64,000 nt of DNA from an uncultured Alphaproteobacteria bacterium. Its GTDB lineage: Bacteria > Pseudomonadota > Alphaproteobacteria > Micropepsales > Micropepsaceae. The translations under genes and the position numbers were made by a program. Shown piece after piece: positions 35,342 to 44,266 of this stretch; positions within the stretch are counted from its first letter, which is position 1; every line of letters starts with the position of its first letter. The stretch lies in assembly GCA_902826695.1 (NCBI GenBank), contig CADEFU010000017.1:1-64000 (forward strand), in the 5' to 3' direction. The notes below the pieces were generated by a model. It ran no database searches and was not told where the DNA came from. It saw nothing but the letters and a program-made list of their open reading frames with translations.

Positions 35342-36831
35342 CCGACCACCCAGGTGTCCTTCGAGCCGCCGCCCTGACTCGAATTGACGACAAGCGACCC
35401 GCGTTTGAGCGCAACACGCGTTAGCGCGCCCGGAACCAACCGCGTCTGACGTCCGGTCAGGAGATAGGGCCGCAAATCCACATGCCTCGCCTCGACGCCG
35501 GAGCCGACGAAGCACGGCGCCGTCGACAACTGTATCGTGGGCTGCGCGATGTAGTTGTCCGGATCGGCCTTGACCTTCTCCGCGAATGCCGTGCGCTGCG
35601 CCGCGGTTGCATGGGGGCCGACCAACATCCCATAGCCCCCGCTTTCGCCGACGGCCTTGACAACCAGCGTATCGAGGTTGGCAAGAACGTGAGACAGCGC
35701 GTTGGGCTCGCGGCAGCGGAATGTTTCCACGCTGCCGAGCAAGGGCTCTTCGTCCAGGTAATAGCGGATGATATCCGGCACATAGGAATAGACGGCCTTG
35801 TCGTCCGCGACCCCCGTCCCGATTGTGTTTGCGATGACGACGTTGCCGGCCCGATAAGCGTTCATCAACCCGGCAACACCGAGCGCCGAGTCGTGACGAA
35901 AGGCCAGCGGGTCAATGAAGTCGTCATCGACGCGCCGATAAATCACATCGACCCGCTTCACGCCCGACGTCGTTCGCATATAGACGACGTTGTCGTGCAC
36001 CAGCAAGTCGCGGCCCTCGACGAGATCGATCCCCATCTGGCGCGCCAGAAAGGCGTGCTCGTAGTAAGCGGAATTGAATATCCCCGGCGTCAGGAGCACG
36101 ATCCGCGGATCGTCGCGAAATCCGACCGCAAGCTCTTTCAAGGTTGCAAGCAAGTCCTGACCGTAGGACTCGATAGGCCGCACGCCGCACGCGCGATAGA
36201 GGTCGCCGAACGCCCGCCGCACGACTTCCCGGTTCGCAAGCATGTACGATACGCCCGAAGGAACGCGCAGATTGTCCTCAAGCACGACCATCGAACCGTC
36301 TTCGCGCCGGATGATGTCGGTGCCGCAAACGTTGACGTAGGCATCGAGCGGAACTTGCACGCCCCGCATCTGCCGCAAATAGTGCTTTGAGCCGAAGACG
36401 AGATCGCGCGGAACGATTCCATCGTTCAAGATCTTGCCGTCGTTGTAGACGTCTTTCAGGAAGAGGTTGAGCGCACTGATCCGCTGCCGCAGGCCTTGCT
36501 CCAGCTTGTCCCACTCCGCACCCGGGATGATGCGCGGCAAAAGATCGGTCGGTATGATCTTCTCGGTGGCTTCTTCATTGCCGTAGACCGTGAAAGTGAT
36601 CCCCTGGTGCAGAAACGACTGCTCGCAGGCCTGCTGCCGCCGCGCGAGCTCGTCGCCGGGCAACGTCGTCAGCGCTTGGTAGAGGGCGGCAGCGTGCGGC
36701 CGCGGCGTGCCGTCGGGCAAGAACATCTCGTCATGCGCCGCACCCAAGCCATAATCGGCGAACGGCCGATCGACGCCGGGCCGCGCACGATTGCTGACGA
36801 TAACGGGTCTGGGATGGGCGGCTTCGGCCAT
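35338..36831 (-). CDS. Circularly permuted ATP-grasp protein (type 2)
   Basis: 497 residues. Contains [41 protein letters not shown], a Lys/Glu pair in [17 protein letters not shown] (glycine-rich ATP loop, about 385-400) and C-terminal GGGSKDTWV. Members are predicted to form amide bonds between a carboxylate and an amine using ATP, probably a small peptide-like product. First gene of the triad with alpha-E and transglutaminase. The start [10 protein letters not shown] at 36831 was preferred to an upstream ATG in the intergenic region. Confidence 0.88.
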   Translation of the reverse strand: MAEAAHPRPVIVSNRARPGVDRPFADYGLGAAHDEMFLPDGTPRPHAAALYQALTTLPGDELARRQQACEQSFLHQGITFTVYGNEEATEKIIPTDLLPRIIPGAEWDKLEQGLRQRISALNLFLKDVYNDGKILNDGIVPRDLVFGSKHYLRQMRGVQVPLDAYVNVCGTDIIRREDGSMVVLEDNLRVPSGVSYMLANREVVRRAFGDLYRACGVRPIESYGQDLLATLKELAVGFRDDPRIVLLTPGIFNSAYYEHAFLARQMGIDLVEGRDLLVHDNVVYMRTTSGVKRVDVIYRRVDDDFIDPLAFRHDSALGVAGLMNAYRAGNVVIANTIGTGVADDKAVYSYVPDIIRYYLDEEPLLGSVETFRCREPNALSHVLANLDTLVVKAVGESGGYGMLVGPHATAAQRTAFAEKVKADPDNYIAQPTIQLSTAPCFVGSGVEARHVDLRPYLLTGRQTRLVPGALTRVALKRGSLVVNSSQGGGSKDTWVVG

Positions 36832-36943
36832 TAATCCGTCGACGATTGAAGGTTTCACAATTGAACGCGCACGAACCACGCACAAGGCCCTATACGCGTC
36901 AGCTTTGCCCAAATATTGTGCACCTCATCTCAGCGGAGCCCCC

Positions 36944-38023
36944 ATGACCACCTCCACAGACTTCCTCATCAGCCGCAAAGACCTCAACGACGCGAAGTTC
37001 GTCGAAACGCCGCTGGCCGTAAAGCCCGGTCAAGCGCTCCTCAAGGTTGGACACTTCGCGTTCACCGCGAACAACGTGACCTACGGCGCCTTCGGGGACG
37101 CGATGATGTACTGGAACTTCTTCCCGGCAGCCGAAGGTTGGGGCCGCATTCCGGTCTGGGGCTTCGCTGACGTTGTCGAGTCGCAAGCCGATGGCGTGAA
37201 GGTTGGCGAGCGCGTCTACGGCTATTTCCCGATGTCGACGCATGTCGTCGTCGAGCCTGCGCGCGCAACGCCAATGGGCTTCTTCGACGGCGCAGCGCAC
37301 CGCCAGAAAATGGCGGCCGTCTATAACCACTACACCCGCGTTGCCGCCGACCCCGGCTACAACAAGGCCCGCGAAGCGCAGCAAGCGCTGCTCCGTCCGC
37401 TGTTTACGACGTCGTTCCTGATCGACGACTTCCTGGCCGACAACGACTTCTTCGGCGCCCGCGACGTCGTGCTATCGAGCGCCTCGAGCAAGACGTCGCT
37501 CGGCCTCGCTTTCCTGCTGCACCAGAGCCGCCGCGGCCAAGTGACGGTGACGGGCCTCACGTCGAAGTCGAACGCAGGCTTCGTTGAGAAGACCGGTTAC
37601 TACGACCGCGTCGTCGCCTACAGCGCCGTTCCAGAGAGCAATCACGACAAGCCCGCCGTCTTCGTCGATATGGCAGGAAGCGGCGAGGTGCGGATGACCG
37701 TGCACAAACACTGGGCCGGTAATCTGAAATACAGCTGCGCCGTCGGCGCCACGCATTGGGACCATTTGGGACAGGCGGGGGAATTGCCCGGTCCGAAGCC
37801 GCAAATGTTCTTCGCCCCCGATCGCGTCAAAAAGCGCAACCAGGACTGGGGCCCCGGCGGCCTGGACAAACACCTCGCCTCGGCCTGGGCCACCTTCAAC
37901 ACCTCTGTCGACAGCTGGATGACGGTCGTCGAAGGTCGCGGCCGCGCCGATGTGGAGCGCGTCTACCGTGATATGGTGGCCGGAAAAGCGAAGCCCGAAG
38001 AGGGGCACATGCTGGCGCTCTAG
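36944..38023 (+). CDS. DUF2855 family protein (MDR/quinone-reductase-like)
   Basis: 359 residues. GroES-like N-terminal part (GFADVVESQADGVKVGERVYGYFP, about 65-95) and a Rossmann-like middle part (VVLSSASSKTSLGLAFLLHQ, about 178-197). This is the layout of medium-chain dehydrogenases, with the usual glycine motif altered to SSASSKTS. DUF2855 proteins have no established reaction. ATG 36944 follows a GCGGAGCC ribosome-binding-like stretch. Separated by 23 bases from the next gene. Confidence 0.8.
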   Translation: MTTSTDFLISRKDLNDAKFVETPLAVKPGQALLKVGHFAFTANNVTYGAFGDAMMYWNFFPAAEGWGRIPVWGFADVVESQADGVKVGERVYGYFPMSTHVVVEPARATPMGFFDGAAHRQKMAAVYNHYTRVAADPGYNKAREAQQALLRPLFTTSFLIDDFLADNDFFGARDVVLSSASSKTSLGLAFLLHQSRRGQVTVTGLTSKSNAGFVEKTGYYDRVVAYSAVPESNHDKPAVFVDMAGSGEVRMTVHKHWAGNLKYSCAVGATHWDHLGQAGELPGPKPQMFFAPDRVKKRNQDWGPGGLDKHLASAWATFNTSVDSWMTVVEGRGRADVERVYRDMVAGKAKPEEGHMLAL

Positions 38024-38046
38024 GCGAGCGAATGGGGAGAGGACGA

Positions 38047-40242
38047 ATGCGTTGGACCATCGCACTGGCAGCGGCACTCCTCGCGCGAGCGGTGGCGGCC
38101 GAGCCTGTCACCGTCAACGTCCTCGATGTGCCGACCCTACATGCGCTGGAAGAAAACGGCTTCAGCCTGGGCGAGCAACTCGGCGGCGCGCACACCTCGA
38201 CGACCAGCGACCTCTACGCCGGTAACGCGCTCTACAAGTCGCTGGCCGACACGATCGGCAAGCCGCTCGCTCACGACGCGCGGACCGATCAATTGCCGCA
38301 AGCGATCCCGCAGGGCTTGGGCGACATCCCGGACATGGTGCGCCTCATCCGCAACTTCGAGGACAAGGGCAAGCGCTCGGCAAACGACACGAAGGGCGGC
38401 TACTTCATTCGCCATCTGTCGAATAACTCCCAATACCCTTACGCGGTCGAATACGACGGCGACGAGCCGCGCCACTTCGACTCGCGCTGGCTGAACTCGC
38501 GCTTCGGCGAGATGAAGCTGGTCGCCGTCGTCAACCGCATGGACCGCGCCGACCAAGACCCGGCGACCTGCGGCGAAGTTCGCTTCATCTATCGCCTTTC
38601 ATACCGCACCCAGAAGTCGAGCTCGTCGCTGCCGTTCTTCTTCAATCTCGTCCGCGCCTATCCAAAGCAGCCCGATTGCAGGCCGTTCGCCCGCCGCTGG
38701 CTCGGCGCCCAAACGGCGGCAACGCTGAAGAACACCGTGCTGCGCGACCTCGCTTTCAAGCAGATCGAGGTGAACTTCCAATCCCTGCGCTTCACGTCTG
38801 GCTACATGCACGACTTCGGTGGCCAGGCGATGTACATGCAGCGCATTTTCCGCGTCGATGCAGGCCGGCTTGTCCCGATCACACTCGAGAACACGCCCGA
38901 CGTCCTTGCCGTCGAACGCAACCCCTCGCTCCTCAGCCGCTTCGTCGAATTCCTAAAGCTGGGCGACAACCTTGCGAAGCTCGACAATGGCACGCTCATC
39001 GTCGATTTCGATCCGGCCTTCCTGGCGAAGTTCGCGGTCTCCTGGTCGACGCTCGGCCGCGCCCGCACGGCAAACAAGCCCTACTCGCGCCTCTTCCAAG
39101 GCAAGGAAGGGCTTCTGCAATCGCTGGACATTTCGCGCCTCAAATACATCAAGTCGCACGAAGCCCTGGTCGAACGCCTGAACAACCTCACCTGCATGGG
39201 CTGCCACCAGATGAGCGGCACGGCAGGATTTCACATGCTGGGCTACGCCGACCAGCAATTCTCCCACCACTTCAACCGCCAACAGCTGCCGCTTTCACCG
39301 CACGCCTACGCCGAGATCGCGCGCCGCGAAGCCTACGTCGCCGCGCTCGCCGCCGGTCGCAAGCCGAACACGTTCCGCCCCCACTCGGCCTTCCCCGCCG
39401 CCGCTTGGCCGGCCGCAAACCTCCCCACCTTCAAAAAGGCGACCGTCGGCGAAATGTGCACGACCCAAGGCGTCTTTGCCGGCGCCCCATCCTGCGTCGC
39501 GGGTTCGGTCTGCCAGCGCACGGTCACCTCGCGCGCGCAGAACGTACTCTTCGGCGAATGCACCGTCCGCGGCGGCCGCGCCTCCGCAGGCGGTGTGTGC
39601 TGGAAAGGCGAAGTCAACGAAGTAGCCAGCCTGCCCGCCGGCCGCGGTCCGATCCCCGCCTACAATCTGTTCGCCTTCCAAGACAAATGGAAGTTCGGCG
39701 GCTCCGCCTACACCGGCGCCGAGATGAGCGGCCTCAGATGCGTACTGCCGCAATCGGGCGCCCCCTTGGGCCGCTCGAGCCGCGACTGCACGGCGGCAGA
39801 GGAGAACTTCGCAGGCGTCGATGCCCTCTCGCCCCCGCCGCATCTGTGCGCCAACCAAGGCGGCAACGGCTTCGATTTGTGCGCGGCGAGCGGCAACTCC
39901 GGCGCCTGTCTTGAAACGCGTGTCGTGCGCGGCATGCTCGACACGTGTTCGCCCACGCGCACCTGCCGCGAAGACTACATCTGCCAGAAGTTTCCCGATT
40001 ACGACAAAATCAGCGCGCGCGACTACGGCAACACGAAGAACGGCGTGCGCGTAAACCTCTCGAGCCCCGACAAGATCAACGGCGCGACCATCCGCGCCCT
40101 ACACCAAAGGGAGGTCGGCTTCTGCGTGCCGACCTACTTCCTGTTCAACATGCGCCTCGACGGCCACGTCAGCCCCGTCACGGGCCAACCGCCAGGCGCG
40201 CCGCGCATCGACCGCACACAGCCGGTGCGCGGATATCGTTAG
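38047..40242 (+). CDS. Exported cysteine-rich protein with a single CxxCH motif
   Basis: 731 residues. Signal peptide MRWTIALAAALLARAVAAEP. The first half has LVAVVNRMDRADQDPATCGEVRFIYRLSY, a phrase seen in uncharacterised exported proteins. CMGCH at 383-387 is a c-type heme attachment motif. The C-terminal 240 residues hold about 16 cysteines (MCTTQGVFAGAPSCVAGSVCQ and similar), suggesting disulfide-bonded modules. If heme is attached it would be a periplasmic cytochrome, but no distal methionine site is obvious. I do not recognise the family as a whole. Confidence 0.75.
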   Translation: MRWTIALAAALLARAVAAEPVTVNVLDVPTLHALEENGFSLGEQLGGAHTSTTSDLYAGNALYKSLADTIGKPLAHDARTDQLPQAIPQGLGDIPDMVRLIRNFEDKGKRSANDTKGGYFIRHLSNNSQYPYAVEYDGDEPRHFDSRWLNSRFGEMKLVAVVNRMDRADQDPATCGEVRFIYRLSYRTQKSSSSLPFFFNLVRAYPKQPDCRPFARRWLGAQTAATLKNTVLRDLAFKQIEVNFQSLRFTSGYMHDFGGQAMYMQRIFRVDAGRLVPITLENTPDVLAVERNPSLLSRFVEFLKLGDNLAKLDNGTLIVDFDPAFLAKFAVSWSTLGRARTANKPYSRLFQGKEGLLQSLDISRLKYIKSHEALVERLNNLTCMGCHQMSGTAGFHMLGYADQQFSHHFNRQQLPLSPHAYAEIARREAYVAALAAGRKPNTFRPHSAFPAAAWPAANLPTFKKATVGEMCTTQGVFAGAPSCVAGSVCQRTVTSRAQNVLFGECTVRGGRASAGGVCWKGEVNEVASLPAGRGPIPAYNLFAFQDKWKFGGSAYTGAEMSGLRCVLPQSGAPLGRSSRDCTAAEENFAGVDALSPPPHLCANQGGNGFDLCAASGNSGACLETRVVRGMLDTCSPTRTCREDYICQKFPDYDKISARDYGNTKNGVRVNLSSPDKINGATIRALHQREVGFCVPTYFLFNMRLDGHVSPVTGQPPGAPRIDRTQPVRGYR

Positions 40243-40248
40243 ACAGCC

Positions 40249-40347
40249 TTAGCCGAACTGAAGCGCAAGACCCGCGCCAAGCGCGAGCAGCGACATCGAA
40301 GCGAGCAGCAGCTTGGTCTTCAGATCAAGACGCATGAAATTGTGCAT
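40249..40347 (-). CDS. Putative 32-residue single-span membrane micropeptide
   Basis: Minus-strand ATG at 40347 is preceded by GGAGGTGTTCC (Shine-Dalgarno 4-5 bases away) and gives MHNFMRLDLKTKLLLASMSL followed by a hydrophobic stretch to ALQFG and TAA. The positive N-terminus then about 20 hydrophobic residues make a plausible inner-membrane peptide. It sits in the 190-base gap between the convergent cysteine-rich and M20 genes. No homologue is known to me. Confidence 0.5.
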   Translation of the reverse strand: MHNFMRLDLKTKLLLASMSLLALGAGLALQFG

Positions 40348-40435
40348 GGAACACCTCCGTTCGCGACGCTGAGACTACGAGCCCACCCATCGCAAGGTCA
40401 ACGATTGAGCAGCGCAGCTTGGCGTCCTTGGCGTT

Positions 40436-41908
40436 TCAACCTTTTTTCTTTTTCCGGGCACCGGCTTTCGCCTTCCCACCCGCCTTCTTTTCGTTCCGCA
40501 CGAAGTGATCCGCCACGATCTGTGCAATCGCCATGGTCACCTTCTTGCCGGTCGGAATGTGCAGAAACTCGTTCGGCCCATGCGCGTTCGAATGCGGCCC
40601 AAGCACGCCGGTGATCACGAACTGCGTCTCCGGGAACTTCTCGCCGAGCATCCCCATGAACGGGATCGTGCCACCTTCGCCCATATAGACGGCAGGTTTG
40701 CCGAACGCCATCTGCGACGCGCGCTCGACAGACTTCTCAAGCCACGGCGCCAGCGCCGGCGCGTTCCACCCGGAGGATCCGCGGTCGAAATCGACCTTCA
40801 CCTCGGCGTTGTAAGGCGGCTTCTTCGTGAGTATCTCCGTAACGCGGTCGATTGCTTTCTTGGCGTCGAGTGTCGGCGGCCAGCGGAACGACAACTTCAG
40901 CGTCGTGAACGGAAGCAACACATTGCCCGCGTTCGCCGACGGCGTAAGCCCATCCGCCCCGATCACCGACAGCGTCGGCCGCCAAGTGCGATTGAGCACG
41001 AGCTCCGACAACTGCTTGGCCATCGGCAATGTGCCACCTGCGAATGGAAGTTTCGAATAGACCTCGGGGCCCAAAACCTTCGCCGCCTTCTTCGCTTGCG
41101 CGATCCGCTGCGCTGGGATCTTGGCGTGGAACTCCTTCTGCAGCAGCTTGCCCGTCGCCTCGTCTTCGATGCGCGACAGCAGTTGCCGTGCAATCCGGAA
41201 ACTCGACGGCACAACCCCCGACGCATCGCCCGAATGCACGCCTTCGTCCAAAACCTTGATCGTCATCGTCCCGACGCCGTTGCCGCGCAACGACGTGGTG
41301 AGCCACAGCTGATCGTAGTTCCCGCAACCCGAATCCAAACACACCACGAGCGACGGCTTACCGATGCGCTCCGCCAGATGATCGATGTAGAACGGCAGAT
41401 CGTAGGACCCGGATTCCTCGCACGCCTCGATCAGGATCACGCAACGCGCATGCGGAATGCCTTGGTCCTTCAGCGCCTGCAAAGCAGCGAGCGATCCATA
41501 CATCGCATAGCCGTCGTCGGCGCCGCCGCGCCCATAAAGCTTGTTGTCCTTGATCACCGGCGTCCACGGACCGAACCCGTCCCACCAGCCCTTCATCTCC
41601 GGCTGCTTGTCGAGATGCCCGTAGAGCAGAACCGTATCGTCGCCTTCGCCGGGGATCTCGAAGAACAAGACCGGCGTCCGGCCCTTCAGCTTCACGACTT
41701 CCATCGTCGCGCCCGGCCACGTCGAAAGCCGCGCCCGCGCCCAAGCCTCCATCAGCTTGACCGCGTCGTCCATATAGCCGTGCTTTTCCCACTCCGCGTC
41801 GTAAGCCGGCGACTTGTTTGGAATCTTGATGTACTCGACGAGCGACGGAACGATCGCATCGTCCCAATTGCCGTCGATGTGCTTCTTCAGTCGTTGCGGA
41901 TCAAACAT
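40436..41908 (-). CDS. M20 family metallopeptidase / dipeptidase
   Basis: 490 residues. Catalytic zinc-site motifs in order: VLLYGHLDKQPE (His, Asp), GRGGADDGYAMYG (bridging Asp), LIEACEESGSYD (Glu pair), CLDSGCGNYD (Asp) and a late GEGGTIPFMGML with a following HSNAHGPNE (His). A dimerisation lid occupies about 215-330. The family hydrolyses dipeptides and acylated amino acids. A lysine-rich tail (KKKKG) ends the protein. The start MFDPQRLKKHI at 41908 fits the family. Cytoplasmic (no signal). Confidence 0.9.
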   Translation of the reverse strand: MFDPQRLKKHIDGNWDDAIVPSLVEYIKIPNKSPAYDAEWEKHGYMDDAVKLMEAWARARLSTWPGATMEVVKLKGRTPVLFFEIPGEGDDTVLLYGHLDKQPEMKGWWDGFGPWTPVIKDNKLYGRGGADDGYAMYGSLAALQALKDQGIPHARCVILIEACEESGSYDLPFYIDHLAERIGKPSLVVCLDSGCGNYDQLWLTTSLRGNGVGTMTIKVLDEGVHSGDASGVVPSSFRIARQLLSRIEDEATGKLLQKEFHAKIPAQRIAQAKKAAKVLGPEVYSKLPFAGGTLPMAKQLSELVLNRTWRPTLSVIGADGLTPSANAGNVLLPFTTLKLSFRWPPTLDAKKAIDRVTEILTKKPPYNAEVKVDFDRGSSGWNAPALAPWLEKSVERASQMAFGKPAVYMGEGGTIPFMGMLGEKFPETQFVITGVLGPHSNAHGPNEFLHIPTGKKVTMAIAQIVADHFVRNEKKAGGKAKAGARKKKKG

Positions 41909-41936
41909 TTCGAGGTCACCATCCAATAGTACGCGT

Positions 41937-41957
41937 TGGCCGAGCTTGACACGGCCA
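41937..41957. other. Hairpin upstream of the M20 gene
   Basis: TGGCCG and CGGCCA pair around 9 bases. It lies in a 203-base gap between the small membrane gene and the peptidase start. Without a T-tract it is a weak terminator candidate for the korA-korB operon. Confidence 0.25.
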
Positions 41958-42111
41958 CCCTGGGACCACGCAACGGCGCGTCCGGGGCGACGATAAAAGC
42001 GCCGATTTCAAAAGCGGTTCAAGCCAGTCTAGCGCAAATTTGTTGGGGTGCTTCCGGGTCCTGGTTCAAACCCGGCAACGCCTTGGAACTGGGCCAACTG
42101 CATTGGTTGAA

Positions 42112-42429
42112 CTATCGGCCACTTCGATCGAGCTTTCCGACCCACGCGTCAATCAAGAGCTCAACGCGCCCGCGCTCTTTGGCACTTTTGCTATTGCTCA
42201 CCCAGGCAACAACCCCGACAAAGGTCGTCATGATGGTCGCAAGCGCAACACTCACTAGAAAGAACGCAGCGAATTCGTATCGGCCCAAAAACGTAAGAAG
42301 ACTCGTCTCCGGAGACGCAGCGACAAGCCAAGCCGCTAGGTAACCACCCAAAAAAACCATCGCCCAACCGGACTGGGTGATCGCAAAGACAACAATCAGA
42401 GCAAGCCCCATGTTGTCGTAGCCGCGCAT
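42112..42429 (-). CDS. Small membrane protein coupled to SDR gene
   Basis: 105 residues with three likely membrane helices (about 6-22, 24-40, 52-78), then a charged cytoplasmic tail (SNSKSAKERGRVELLIDAW). ATG 42429 shares a base with the TGA of the SDR gene (TGATG), implying coupled translation. No family recognised. Last gene of the five-gene ferredoxin-oxidoreductase operon. Confidence 0.6.
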   Translation of the reverse strand: MRGYDNMGLALIVVFAITQSGWAMVFLGGYLAAWLVAASPETSLLTFLGRYEFAAFFLVSVALATIMTTFVGVVAWVSNSKSAKERGRVELLIDAWVGKLDRSGR

Positions 42430-43211
42430 CAGCGCCGCGCTACAAACGGCAGTGTCGAGGTGAGCCCGCCATCGACCGGAAACGCCTGCCCGTTCACGTA
42501 GGATGCCTCGTCGGACGCGAGGAACAACGCCATCGCCGCAATCTCCTCCGGATGCCCATAGCGCGCCGTCGGATTGAGCTGGCCGATCTTGCCTTCGCTG
42601 CCGCGCGCACGCGCGCCGTCGAAAATCGGCTTCGTCATGCCGGTCTCGATCAAGCCCGGGCAGATCGCGTTCACCCGCACGCCCGTGCCATAGAGCTCGT
42701 TCGCGGTCACCTGCACGAGCGAAATCACGCCCGCCTTCGACGCCGAGTAGGGCGTGGGTCCGGCGTTGGCGCGAATGCCCGCGACCGACGCCGTACAGAT
42801 GATCGAGCCCTTTTTCTGCGCGACCATCAACGGCACCACGCGCTTGATCGCGAGGAACGGCCCAATCAGGTTCACGCGCAAGATTTCCTGCCACTGCTCG
42901 ACCGTCTGATCGACGATCGGCACATAGCCGCCCGAAATGCCCGCATTGGCGTAAAGCACATCGACGCCGCCGAACGCACTGATCGCGCGCCCGATATAGC
43001 CCTGCACCTGATCCTCGACGCCGACATCGGCCGTCAGGGCAAGCGCTTTGCCGCCGGCCTTCGTGATCGCCTCAGCCGTTTCGTGCACGGCCTCCGTCTT
43101 GTCCACGCACAGCACCGCGGCGCCTTCGCGCGCAAATAGCTTCGACGTCGCCCGCCCGATGCCGGACCCGGCACCGGTCACAATCGCGCGCTTACCCTGC
43201 AAACGGCTCAT
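42429..43211 (-). CDS. Short-chain dehydrogenase/reductase
   Basis: 260 residues, classical SDR: TGAGSGIGRA nucleotide loop (about 11-20), Asp in VDKTEA that suggests NAD over NADP, NAGISGG, the catalytic Ser-Tyr-Lys (Ser about 144, YSASK about 157-161) and the C-terminal PVDGGLTST. Substrate unknown. Linked by TGATG to korB and to the small membrane gene, so probably made together with the oxidoreductase. Confidence 0.92.
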   Translation of the reverse strand: MSRLQGKRAIVTGAGSGIGRATSKLFAREGAAVLCVDKTEAVHETAEAITKAGGKALALTADVGVEDQVQGYIGRAISAFGGVDVLYANAGISGGYVPIVDQTVEQWQEILRVNLIGPFLAIKRVVPLMVAQKKGSIICTASVAGIRANAGPTPYSASKAGVISLVQVTANELYGTGVRVNAICPGLIETGMTKPIFDGARARGSEGKIGQLNPTARYGHPEEIAAMALFLASDEASYVNGQAFPVDGGLTSTLPFVARR

Positions 43212-44266
43212 CAGCGGTACTCGTCGTTGATCGTATCGAGCGCCTTCGCGCCCGGACACAGCTCCTTCACGCCCAGCCGGTTCAACGGCACGTCGACCGT
43301 GCGCAGCAACTGGTGCATGTCCTTCGGATTCGGGTCGAGATAGAGAAGGCCCGTCACCACCTCGCCCTTCTCGTGATGCGTGGCGAGATAGTTCATCGTG
43401 GCGACCTTGTTCGTCGGGTCGTAGCTGTCGGCAATCTTGTGCAGGCGGATGATCGAGCCGTCGTGCTGCTCCACATCCTGCACCGTACCCGGCTCGTAAT
43501 CGGTCACGATTTCGGCGCGGCCCTCGAAGAAATCGAGCCGGTTCACCGCGTCGTTATGATCGCGCACGAAGTCGAAGCTCTTTGTCGAACCCGCGTGGTT
43601 GTTGAACGCGACGCACGGGCTGATCACGTCGATGAACGCGGGCCCGTTGTGCGACAGCGCCGCCTTGATGAGCGGCACCAGCTGCGGCTTGTCGCCCGAG
43701 AACGACCGCCCCACGAACGTCGCGCCCGCGAGCAGCGCCATGCTGACAAGGTCGATCGGCGAGTCCGTGTTCGTGCCGCCGGCCTTCGATTTCGACCCGC
43801 GATCGGCCGTTGCCGAGAACTGCCCTTTCGTAAGGCCATACACGCCGTTGTTCTCGGTGATGTAGGTCATGTTCACGCCGCGCCGGACGCAGTGCACGAA
43901 CTGCCCCAGCCCGATCGAAGCCGAGTCGCCGTCACCGGAAACGCCCAGGTAGATCAGGTTCTTGTTCGCGAGATTGGCGCCCGTCAGCACCGACGGCATG
44001 CGCCCGTGCACACTGTTGAAGCCGTGGCTTTGGCCCAAGAAATAGTCCGGCGTCTTCGACGAGCAGCCGATGCCCGACATTTTCGCAATGCGATGCGGCT
44101 CGATGTTGAGTTCGAAGCAGGCCTGAATGATGGCGGCCGAGATCGAATCGTGCCCGCAGCCCGCGCACAGCGTCGAAATCGAACCTTCATAGTCGCGCCG
44201 GGTAAATCCGCGTTCGTTCTTCTCGAGCGACGGATGGCGGAACTTGGGTTTAGCGAGGTAGGTCAT
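43211..44266 (-). CDS. korB: 2-oxoacid:ferredoxin oxidoreductase, beta subunit
   Basis: 351 residues. TPP-binding beta subunit with LCAGCGHDSIS (cluster cysteine ligands and TPP region), SGIGCSS, GVSGDGDSASIGLGQFVH (Mg-TPP GDG motif) and ENNGVYGLTKGQ. The enzyme oxidises 2-oxoglutarate or a related 2-oxoacid to the acyl-CoA and reduces ferredoxin. The start overlaps korA by 4 bases. The GltD-like protein upstream would exchange electrons with NAD(P). Confidence 0.93.
   Translation of the reverse strand: MTYLAKPKFRHPSLEKNERGFTRRDYEGSISTLCAGCGHDSISAAIIQACFELNIEPHRIAKMSGIGCSSKTPDYFLGQSHGFNSVHGRMPSVLTGANLANKNLIYLGVSGDGDSASIGLGQFVHCVRRGVNMTYITENNGVYGLTKGQFSATADRGSKSKAGGTNTDSPIDLVSMALLAGATFVGRSFSGDKPQLVPLIKAALSHNGPAFIDVISPCVAFNNHAGSTKSFDFVRDHNDAVNRLDFFEGRAEIVTDYEPGTVQDVEQHDGSIIRLHKIADSYDPTNKVATMNYLATHHEKGEVVTGLLYLDPNPKDMHQLLRTVDVPLNRLGVKELCPGAKALDTINDEYR

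Noticed and set aside
42053-42090. A tRNA T-arm-like GGTTCAAACCCGG sequence
   Set aside because: No matching acceptor or anticodon arm at tRNA distance. One T-stem pair fails.
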